Position numbers and translations under genes: made by a program
Shown here: one piece after another, positions 8,402 to 16,257 of the stretch
Layout: each line of letters begins with the position of its first letter
Position numbering within the stretch: the stretch's first letter is position 1
DNA from: Pseudomonadota bacterium
Lineage (GTDB): Bacteria > Pseudomonadota > Gammaproteobacteria > Pseudomonadales > Pseudomonadaceae
Reading direction: 5' to 3'
Length of the DNA: 18,766 nt
NCBI GenBank assembly: GCA_023431055.1
Contig: JAEYXX010000132.1
Location: 1 to 18,766 of the forward strand
The notes under the pieces: model-generated
Told to the model about the DNA's origin: nothing
Database searches by the model: none
The model's input: only the letters and a program-made list of their open reading frames with translations

Positions 8402-8478
8402 AGAAGGTGTATGCAGACGCTGAGGCCGCCTGTCGACAAATGCATCGGCGAGGCGGCCGCTGTCAGCAGCGCCTGGTC

Positions 8479-9735
8479 TCAGCGAGTGCGCAACTGTTGC
8501 AACAGCTCGGTCGTCGGGTAGCCATCGGCAGGCCAGTTCAGCTGCAGCTGCAGGGCGCGGATGGCCTTGCGCGTATTGGCGCCGATGATGCCGTCCGCCG
8601 GGCCCGGATCGAATCCGGCGTTGGTCAGCAGTTCCTGCAGTTCAACGCGTTCGCTGCGGCCCAGCTGGCGCTCGCCGCGTGGCCACTGTCCTTTGACTTC
8701 GCTTGGGCGCAGCAGGTTGTCGGCCAGCAGGCCGATGGCCAGTGCATAGGAGGTGGAGTTGTTGTACTTGAGAATGCTGCGGAAATTGTCCAGCAACAGG
8801 AAGGCCGGGCCACGATGGCCAGCGGGCAGTTGCAGGCTGGCGCGGGCGTTGGCGGCTGCACCGGTGGGCGCTAATGGGCGCACGCCCAGCTCGGCCCACT
8901 CGGCCAGGCTACGGCGCTGTTCCGGGTCGGCCAGTGAGTAATCGAAGCCGCTCGGCAGGCTCACTTCGAAGCCCCAGGGCTGACCACGCTGCCAGCCGGA
9001 GGCCTGCAGATAGTGGGCGGCCGAAGCCAGTGCATCGGTCGAGGAGCCCCACAGGTCGCGCTTGCCGTCGCCGTCGAAGTCCACTGCATGCTGGTTGTAG
9101 GTGGTCGGCATGAACTGGGTCTGGCCCATGGCGCCGGCCCAGGAGCCAATCATGCGGTCGCTGGTGATGTCGCCGTTTTGCAGAATTTGCAGCGCGGCCA
9201 GCAACTGCACGCGCCAGAAGCCCTGGCGGCGGCCGTCGTAGGCCAGCGTCGCGAGGGAGCGAATCACGCTGTGGCTACCGATGTTGTTGCCGAAATTGCT
9301 TTCCAGACCCCAGATGGCCACCAGGATCGGAGCTTCCACGCCGTACTGCTGCTCGATGCGTTGCAGCACCAGGCTGTGCTGCGCCAGCAACACCCGGCCG
9401 CGACCAATACGACTCGAGGAAACGGCGCCGTCGAGGTATTCCCACACAGGGCGGGTGAACTCGGGCTGGCTGCTGTCGGCCTTGAGCACCGCCGGGTCAG
9501 GCGTGACGCCGGCGAATACGCGATCGAACAGCGCGGCGTCGATACCGGCAGCAATCGCTTCGCTGCGCAGTGCCCGGCGCCAGTCGGCAAAACTGGCCAA
9601 TGGTTCTTCGACTGTGGTTTGGGCCGCTGCCTGCGGGGCAGCTGTGGGCAGATTTTCCGCCGGGGCCTGGGCGCAGGCCGCCAGCAGCAGGAGAGGGAGC
9701 AGGGCCAGGGCGCGACGCGGAAACTGGTGTGGCAT
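8479..9735 (-). CDS. sltB3: MltB-family lytic transglycosylase with C-terminal peptidoglycan-binding domain (SltB3-like)
   Basis: The 418-residue product is a predicted periplasmic lytic transglycosylase. The N-terminal signal [20 protein letters not shown] ends at a lipobox LAAC with Cys21, so it is probably a lipoprotein, followed by an Ala/Pro/Gln-rich linker to about residue 45. The catalytic domain has [15 protein letters not shown] with Glu145, [19 protein letters not shown] and an EF-hand-like [11 protein letters not shown] (219-229). Residues about 360-418 form a PG_binding_1 domain ([20 protein letters not shown]). Domain order matches SltB3 of P. aeruginosa (PA3992, from memory), and the location fits. 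The ATG at 9735 has a GAG element about 8 nt upstream. It lies 33 nt downstream of arfA on the same strand, so read-through past the arfA hairpin could affect its expression. Confidence 0.92.
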   Translation of the reverse strand: MPHQFPRRALALLPLLLLAACAQAPAENLPTAAPQAAAQTTVEEPLASFADWRRALRSEAIAAGIDAALFDRVFAGVTPDPAVLKADSSQPEFTRPVWEYLDGAVSSSRIGRGRVLLAQHSLVLQRIEQQYGVEAPILVAIWGLESNFGNNIGSHSVIRSLATLAYDGRRQGFWRVQLLAALQILQNGDITSDRMIGSWAGAMGQTQFMPTTYNQHAVDFDGDGKRDLWGSSTDALASAAHYLQASGWQRGQPWGFEVSLPSGFDYSLADPEQRRSLAEWAELGVRPLAPTGAAANARASLQLPAGHRGPAFLLLDNFRSILKYNNSTSYALAIGLLADNLLRPSEVKGQWPRGERQLGRSERVELQELLTNAGFDPGPADGIIGANTRKAIRALQLQLNWPADGYPTTELLQQLRTR

Positions 9736-9768
9736 GTCTATCTCAAGGCGTTTAAGCAGGTCGCTACC

Positions 9769-9963
9769 TTAGCATGCTCGGGCCGGATTCTGGGCTACCA
9801 GCGTAGCGAAGAGGCCCATAAAGCAAGAAGCCTCCCAATTGTGGGAGGCTTCGCGGCGGTAGCTGCCTTTGCCTTTCTGTGGCCGTTCCTGGCGGGAACG
9901 AAACAGGGGCTGGGCGATGATGGATTTGGCCTTGTTCGGCCGCTTTGCGGCTTTCTTGCTCAT
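9769..9963 (-). CDS. arfA: Alternative ribosome-rescue factor A, with terminator/cleavage hairpin inside the gene
   Basis: ArfA frees ribosomes stalled on nonstop mRNA when trans-translation is unavailable, by recruiting RF2. The 64-residue frame contains the family core PLFRSRQERPQKGKGSYRRE followed by NWEAS, which closely matches E. coli ArfA ([20 protein letters not shown]...NWEAS). The lysine-rich start MSKKAAKRPNKAK is typical. The ATG at 9963 has a strong GAGAGG ribosome-binding site (9971-9976) 7 nt away; an upstream in-frame ATG at 10059 lies beyond the promoter and is rejected. An 11-bp hairpin (9827-9852) encodes residues 38-46 and is followed by U-rich sequence. In E. coli such a hairpin causes termination or RNase III cleavage, giving a nonstop mRNA whose short active product accumulates only when tmRNA fails. 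The residues after NWEAS form a hydrophobic tail (CFMGLFATLVAQ), as expected for the unstable full-length form. Confidence 0.92.
   Translation of the reverse strand: MSKKAAKRPNKAKSIIAQPLFRSRQERPQKGKGSYRREASHNWEASCFMGLFATLVAQNPARAC
9827..9852 (-). terminator. Intragenic hairpin of arfA
   Basis: GAAGCCTCCC (9827-9836) and GGGAGGCTTC (9843-9852) pair perfectly. A9837 and T9842 add an eleventh pair around a four-base loop. In the arfA transcript the stem is followed by UUGCUUUAU, so it can act as an intrinsic terminator or RNase III target inside the coding region, after the codons for the functional core. Confidence 0.85.
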
Positions 9964-9980
9964 GGTGTTTCCTCTCGACT

Positions 9981-10000
9981 CGCCTGCTTCGGTGCAGGCG
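9981..10000 (-). promoter_or_regulatory. Hairpin at the 5' end of the arfA leader
   Basis: CGCCTGC (9981-9987) and GCAGGCG (9994-10000) form a perfect 7-bp stem with a six-base loop. It lies at the predicted 5' end of the arfA mRNA, a few nt before the ribosome-binding site. A role in mRNA stability is possible but is only inferred from position. Confidence 0.5.
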
Positions 10001-10005
10001 CGCGG

Positions 10006-10034
10006 ACTATGCGCCGCTGTACGGAAAATGTCCA
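10006..10034 (-). promoter_or_regulatory. Sigma-70 promoter of arfA
   Basis: On the minus strand TGGACA (10029-10034, 5 of 6 matches to TTGACA) is followed after exactly 17 nt by CATAGT (10006-10011, 4 of 6 matches to TATAAT). The predicted transcription start near 9999 is about 36 nt before the arfA ATG. Confidence 0.7.
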
Positions 10035-10043
10035 GATGGCGGG

Positions 10044-10097
10044 CGTAGGGCGGGTGCAACCCGCCGTCATCGGGTGGCGGGTTGCACCCGCCCTACG
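10044..10097. repeat. REP-type palindrome (GTAGGGCGGGTGCAACCC family)
   Basis: Positions 10044-10065 and 10076-10097 are perfect 22-nt inverted copies with a 10-nt loop. Each arm contains GTAGGGCGGGTGCAACCC, which itself can fold (GGGT-GCA-ACCC). This is the layout of a REP doublet (REPIN). It lies just upstream of the arfA promoter. Confidence 0.85.
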
Positions 10098-10105
10098 GGG
10101 AAATA

Positions 10106-10131
10106 CGCAGGCGCTGTCCGGCCAATTGCAG
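10106..10131. repeat. Direct repeat, copy 1: relic of the holA 3' end
   Basis: These 26 nt match 10233-10258, the last codons of holA, at 25 of 26 positions. On the minus strand the copy still reads LQLAGQRLR in frame, with the one difference synonymous (CAA for CAG), and runs to a TAG inside the neighbouring REP. Confidence 0.85.
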
Positions 10132-10135
10132 CGCG

Positions 10136-10204
10136 TAGGGTGGGCTTTAGCCCACCAACGGTTGTCGGCATGGGCTGAAACGGATCGCCGCCCGGCCCAC
10201 CCTA
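10136..10204. repeat. REP-type palindrome (GTAGGGTGGGCTTTAGCCC family)
   Basis: TAGGGTGGGC (10136-10145) and GCCCACCCTA (10195-10204) are perfect inverted copies. The left unit alone folds into an 8-bp stem, GGTGGGCT-TT-AGCCCACC (10139-10156). It resembles the element at 10044-10097 and lies between the two copies of the holA-end repeat. With that element it fills most of the 262-nt gap between arfA and holA; I see no further gene there. Confidence 0.75.
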
Positions 10205-10225
10205 AAAGGAAGCAGGCAGCAACAA

Positions 10226-11254
10226 TTACAGGCGCAGGCGCTGTCCGGCCAACTGCAGGGTCAGCATGGCCAGATCGCTCCACGGATCACCGGGCGCCTG
10301 GCCCTTGATCTGCGCGTCGATCAGCTGCGCCTGCTGCAGCAGCTGGCCCCAGCGCTTGCTGCTATGGCGCTGCAAGGCCTTGGAGACCAGCGGCCGGCGT
10401 TTGTCCCAGACCGGCGGGCGGGCGCTGGAAAAGGCTTTGTCGAGAGGAACGCCCTGGCTGTACTGATGGGCGATGCTGGCCAGCAGGCGAATCTCACGGG
10501 CCAGCGCCCAGAGAATCACCGGCGTTTCCACGCCTTCGCCGCGCAGCCCCTCGAGCACGCGCAGGGCATGCGCCGCGTCGCCCGCCAGGGCGCAGTCGAT
10601 CAGGCCGAACACGTCGAAGCGGGCGCTGTCGGCAACGGCCGCCTGAACGGTTTCGGCATCCACCTGGTTGCCCTCGGCAAGCAGCTTGAGCTTTTCCACT
10701 TCCTGAGCAGCGGCCAGTAGGTTGCCTTCGACCCGGGCGGCGATCATTTCCACCGCATCCGCGCTGGCATTCAGGCCGGCCTGAGCCAGGCGCTGACGAA
10801 TCCATTGCGGCAACTGGTTGGCATCCACCGGCCAGATCTGGATGAACTGGCTCGCCTGGCCATCGATCAGTGCCTTGGCCCATTTGGATTTCTGCGTGCT
10901 GCCATCGAGCTTCGGCAGGCTCAGCAGCAGGACCGTGTCTTCCGGAGGGCGGGACAGGTATTCCAGCAGCGCTGCGGCGCCCTTGTCGCCTGGCTTGCCG
11001 GAGGGCAGGCGCAGCTCCAGCAGGCGCTTTTCGGCGAACAGCGAGAGGCTGGCGCCGGCCTGCAGCAGGTTGCCCCAGTCGAAGTTGGCTTCAGCATTGA
11101 ACACCTGGCGCTCGCCGAAGCCCTGCTGGCGGCAGGCGTTGCGGATGGCATCGGCGGCTTCCTGGCAGAGCAGCGGTTCGTCACCGCTGATCGCATAGAC
11201 AGGTGCAAGCGGGCCTTGCAGGTGTTTGCCGAGCTGGGCGGGGGCGAGCTTCAT
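10226..11254 (-). CDS. holA: DNA polymerase III delta subunit
   Basis: HolA is the clamp-loader subunit that opens the beta sliding clamp during DNA replication. The 342-residue product begins MKLAPAQLGKHLQGPLAPVYAISGDEPLLCQEAADAIR, whose YxxxGDE(P)LL element is the family signature at the start of domain I. Middle stretches such as EGNLLAAAQEVEKLKLLAEG and LARQAG-type helices, and the C-terminal RPPVWDKRRPL, are also typical of delta. Length is normal. It follows lptE after 54 nt on the same strand, with an intercistronic hairpin at 11280-11304, in the leuS-lptE-holA order common in gammaproteobacteria. The ribosome-binding site is weak, so coupling to lptE is likely. The last 26 nt are duplicated 127 nt downstream at 10106-10131. 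Confidence 0.95.
   Translation of the reverse strand: MKLAPAQLGKHLQGPLAPVYAISGDEPLLCQEAADAIRNACRQQGFGERQVFNAEANFDWGNLLQAGASLSLFAEKRLLELRLPSGKPGDKGAAALLEYLSRPPEDTVLLLSLPKLDGSTQKSKWAKALIDGQASQFIQIWPVDANQLPQWIRQRLAQAGLNASADAVEMIAARVEGNLLAAAQEVEKLKLLAEGNQVDAETVQAAVADSARFDVFGLIDCALAGDAAHALRVLEGLRGEGVETPVILWALAREIRLLASIAHQYSQGVPLDKAFSSARPPVWDKRRPLVSKALQRHSSKRWGQLLQQAQLIDAQIKGQAPGDPWSDLAMLTLQLAGQRLRL
10233..10258. repeat. Direct repeat, copy 2: holA 3' end
   Basis: This is the in-gene copy of the 26-nt repeat also found at 10106-10131. It encodes the last residues LQLAGQRLR of HolA on the minus strand, just before the terminal Leu and TAA. Confidence 0.85.
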
Positions 11255-11279
11255 CGAGGTGATGTCATGAGGCGAGTGG

Positions 11280-11304
11280 GCAGGGCCGCTGATGCGGCCC
11301 CTGC
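11280..11304 (-). other. Intercistronic hairpin between lptE and holA
   Basis: GCAGGGCCGC (11280-11289) pairs with 11294-11304 over 10 bp with one bulged C and a TGAT loop. It begins 4 nt past the lptE stop. No U-run follows, so it is more likely a processing or stability element than a terminator. Confidence 0.5.
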
Positions 11305-11308
11305 GCCT

Positions 11309-11920
11309 TTAGCGCGACGGCAGTTCGATCGGCGACTGCTGCGGTGCGACCTGGCTCTCACGAGCGCGGCGAGCCGCTTCCAGCGCTTCGGCTTCTGCCT
11401 TGGCACGGGCTTCGGCAGTCTGCTGCAGCTGGTCGAGCTGGGCCGGGGTGATCTGCTGCAGGTTCTGCGTGAGCTGCTGGATCAGCTCGCGACGCAGTTC
11501 GCTGCGCAGTTGCGCGGCTTCCTGATCCGAACCGGCCAGGTTGTTGTCATCCTGCTGGTAGTAGTTCTGCACTTCCACCTTGTTGCCGGTCAGCAGCAGG
11601 TTCTGTGCGCCGCGGATCTCGTAGTCCAGCGCCATGGTCAGCTCATACTCGGCAGTACGCGCGCCGCTGCTGTAGCTGGCGCTGCGGCGATTCTCGGTTT
11701 CACGAGTGATCACCAACTTGTAAGGCGCGCCGGCGTAAACGCGAACATCGTTGTTCTCCAGCACTTCCCGCACCTGCTGCACGGTGTCGCCGTAGGCATC
11801 GCGCGCGCTGACGTCCAGCTCCTTGAGGGCGAACTGCACATCGCCAGTGCCGCGCAGCTGGAAGCCACAGGCGCTGAGCAGGCCGGCCAGGCCGATGACC
11901 AGCAGATTCCGTTTCATCAT
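11309..11920 (-). CDS. lptE: LPS-assembly lipoprotein LptE (RlpB)
   Basis: LptE is the outer-membrane lipoprotein that plugs the LptD beta-barrel and helps insert LPS into the outer leaflet. I start it at the ATG at 11920 because an AAGGGG ribosome-binding site (11929-11934) lies 8 nt upstream. The next ATG (11917) is also possible, and longer starts are too close to or overlap that site. The 203-residue product has a lipoprotein signal with lipobox LSAC (Cys18), then GFQLRGTG, the family signature. A typical LptE domain follows, with [26 protein letters not shown] and [14 protein letters not shown] helices. From about residue 140 onward it is rich in Gln, Glu and Ala and may form a helical or coiled-coil extension not found in E. 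coli LptE. It is 54 nt downstream of leuS. Confidence 0.94.
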   Translation of the reverse strand: MMKRNLLVIGLAGLLSACGFQLRGTGDVQFALKELDVSARDAYGDTVQQVREVLENNDVRVYAGAPYKLVITRETENRRSASYSSGARTAEYELTMALDYEIRGAQNLLLTGNKVEVQNYYQQDDNNLAGSDQEAAQLRSELRRELIQQLTQNLQQITPAQLDQLQQTAEARAKAEAEALEAARRARESQVAPQQSPIELPSR

Positions 11921-11943
11921 TCTCATATCCCCTTGGCGGATCG

Positions 11944-11967
11944 CGGCGCCACGCATCTGTGGCGCCG
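11944..11967 (-). other. Intercistronic hairpin between leuS and lptE
   Basis: CGGCGCCAC (11944-11952) and GTGGCGCCG (11959-11967) form a perfect 9-bp stem with a six-base loop, 7 nt past the leuS stop and 9 nt before the lptE ribosome-binding site. There is no U-run, so an RNA-processing or translation-tuning role is more plausible than termination. Confidence 0.5.
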
Positions 11968-11974
11968 AGCTTAA

Positions 11975-14765
<2,791 letters not shown>

Positions 14766-15194
14766 ATGGTCGATGCACGGCAGGCGGAACGGAGCGCTGG
14801 TCTTTACGAGCGGCTGCTGCACAGGCTTGCCCTGGCACTGGAGGAGGCCGATACCGCCAGCCGCCTGCACGCAGAGCCGCTGCGCGAACTGGAACTGGAT
14901 GGGCTGAGCCCGGCGGAGCTGGAGCTGATCCGCGCCTATCTCAACCGTGACCTGCACTGGCTGCGCGGCTGGCACGCGGCGGCCGAGGAACTGGCGCTGA
15001 TTCAGCGTCAGCCATTGCGCAGCGCCAAGGCCGCGGGTGGCAAGCCGCTGGGCAAGCTCAAACCCTTGATGAAGCGTCGCCAGGCGCTGTGTTGCGCACT
15101 CTGCGGTGCGCCAGTCAGTTGGCATCGTGGGCAGGATGCACGAGCCTGCCAGGCCTGCGGTTCGAAGCTGTTTCGCAGCGGCAGTTCCCGCTAG
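14766..15194 (+). CDS. Zinc-ribbon protein, YbeL/DUF1451-like
   Basis: The 142-residue protein is probably cytoplasmic. Residues 10-80 are mostly helical and charged (LYERLLHRLALALEEADT and AELELIRAYLNRDLHWLRGW), and a basic linker leads to a C-terminal zinc ribbon with Cys110-x2-Cys113 and Cys128-x2-Cys131. This layout, and the position next to leuS, match the YbeL/DUF1451 family of E. coli, whose function is not known. The similarity was judged by eye and is moderate. The ATG at 14766 is preferred over the in-frame ATG at 14724, because a GAGGT ribosome-binding site lies 6 nt before it. It is divergent from leuS and 87 nt upstream of the YdcF-type gene. Confidence 0.75.
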   Translation: MVDARQAERSAGLYERLLHRLALALEEADTASRLHAEPLRELELDGLSPAELELIRAYLNRDLHWLRGWHAAAEELALIQRQPLRSAKAAGGKPLGKLKPLMKRRQALCCALCGAPVSWHRGQDARACQACGSKLFRSGSSR

Positions 15195-15281
15195 ATCGCA
15201 TTGGCCGCAGTTGCGACCGGGCTTGGTGTCTCGCCTGATTTTCTGACGAGCTGTTAGGCTTGGGCGCCTTGGAGGTGCCTG

Positions 15282-16052
15282 ATGCCGATTCGCTACATCC
15301 TCAAACAACTGCTGATGCCACCAGGCATCCTGCTTCTGCTGATGCTGCTGGGGTGGTGGCTGCGCCGCCGTTTTCCGCGTTTGGCTTTCACCTGCTTTGT
15401 CAGCGGCTTCGGCGGACTCTGGCTGATGAGCCTGCCGGCGGTGATGCAGTGGAGCGCGGGTTTGCTCGAACGTGAGCCGGCGCTGGAAGAGGCACAATGG
15501 GCGACCCTGGCGCAGCGCGCCGACGCCATTGTGATTCTCGGCGCCGGGCGTGAGCAGAACGACCCGGGCTGGGGTGGAGCCGATCAGCCTGGGCTGATGG
15601 CTCTGGAGCGCCTGCGCTATGCCGCGCGCCTGGCGCGCGCATCCGGCCTGCCAATGGCCGCCACCGGCGGCCTGCATTACGGCCAGCCGCCCAGTGAAGC
15701 GGCGCTGATGGCCGACTCCATGAAGCGCGATTACGGCCTGGATATTCGCTGGCTGGAGGAGCAGAGCCGCACGACCTGGGAGAACGCGGTGTTGAGCGCC
15801 GAGTTGCTGCAACCGCAGGGCGTGCGTCGCGTGGTGCTGGTCACTCAGGCCTGGCATATGCCGCGTGCACGCTGGAGTTTCGAGCAGGCCGGTTTCGAGG
15901 TGATCACCGCGCCGATGGGTTACCTCAGCGCCGGTTATGAACGCCCGCTGGGCGGCTGGCTGCCGGAGTCGCGGGTGATCTGGCAGAGCAGTCAGCTGCT
16001 TAACGAAGCCATCGGCTTGTTGGCTTATTCGATGGTATACGGCGCTGATTGA
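15282..16052 (+). CDS. YdcF/ElyC-family DUF218 membrane protein
   Basis: The 256-residue protein has two N-terminal hydrophobic segments (about 7-25, PPGILLLLMLLGWWL, and 35-55, FTCFVSGFGGLWLMSLPAVM). A DUF218 domain follows from about residue 80, presumably in the periplasm. Domain motifs are ADAIVILGAG, LERLRYAARLARASGLPM, ATGG, PSEAALMADSM, SRTTWENAVLSAELL and VVLVTQAWHMPRARWSFE. E. coli ElyC, with the same two-helix layout, affects peptidoglycan and lipid carrier metabolism, so an envelope role is plausible here but is inferred from the family. A GGAGG ribosome-binding site at 15271-15275 lies 6 nt before the ATG. The gene is convergent with lnt, and two REP elements fill the gap between them. 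Confidence 0.88.
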   Translation: MPIRYILKQLLMPPGILLLLMLLGWWLRRRFPRLAFTCFVSGFGGLWLMSLPAVMQWSAGLLEREPALEEAQWATLAQRADAIVILGAGREQNDPGWGGADQPGLMALERLRYAARLARASGLPMAATGGLHYGQPPSEAALMADSMKRDYGLDIRWLEEQSRTTWENAVLSAELLQPQGVRRVVLVTQAWHMPRARWSFEQAGFEVITAPMGYLSAGYERPLGGWLPESRVIWQSSQLLNEAIGLLAYSMVYGAD

Positions 16053-16065
16053 GGCTGAACGTTCG

Positions 16066-16144
16066 CGTAGGAGCGGCTTCAGCCGCGAACGAGGCCGGTA
16101 GAGCTTTCGCGGCTGAAGCGGAGTGCCGCCCAGCCGCTCCTACG
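16066..16144. repeat. REP doublet (GTAGGAGCGGCTTCAGCC family)
   Basis: The outer arms CGTAGGAGCGG (16066-16076) and CCGCTCCTACG (16134-16144) are inverted copies. The inner arms GCTTCAGCCGCGAA (16076-16089) and TTCGCGGCTGAAGC (16106-16119) are also perfect inverted copies, and 14 extra nt interrupt the right side. This is the well-known Pseudomonas REP type, present as an inverted pair, 14 nt past the YdcF-type gene. Confidence 0.88.
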
Positions 16145-16179
16145 ATGCTGTGGCTTGGCGCCTCGATCGCGCCTCAGCG

Positions 16180-16240
16180 CGTAGCCCGGATGCAATCCGG
16201 GGAATCGTGGCGCTAATTCCCGGATTTCATCCGGGCTACG
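16180..16240. repeat. REP doublet (GTAGCCCGGATGCAATCC family)
   Basis: Positions 16180-16205 and 16216-16240 are inverted copies of about 25 nt with one mismatch and one extra G, around a 10-nt loop. The left arm begins CGTAGCCCGGATGCAATCC. It lies 17 nt from the lnt stop. With the preceding element it fills the 205-nt ydcF-lnt gap and probably stops transcription from both convergent genes. A related half-copy lies at 17844. Confidence 0.88.
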
Positions 16241-16257
16241 TTCGCTTACCGCCGTTT

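Noticed and set aside
8425..8459. Possible terminator after sltB3 (GGCCGCCT / AGGCGGCC, 8 bp)
   Set aside because: The loop is 19 nt and there is no U-run on the minus strand, so the dyad is too weak to call.
9964..10059. Longer arfA start at 10059
   Set aside because: It would put the start upstream of the well-formed promoter at 10006-10034, and the inner ATG at 9963 has a strong ribosome-binding site.
9013..10308. Plus-strand open frame of 431 codons across sltB3, arfA and the REP gap
   Set aside because: It runs antisense through two recognised genes and through REP palindromes, with no ribosome-binding site or family resemblance.
11255..11268. Five-codon leader ORF (ATG...TGA) overlapping the holA start
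   Set aside because: It is short enough to occur by chance, has no good ribosome-binding site, and its codons show no attenuation-type pattern.
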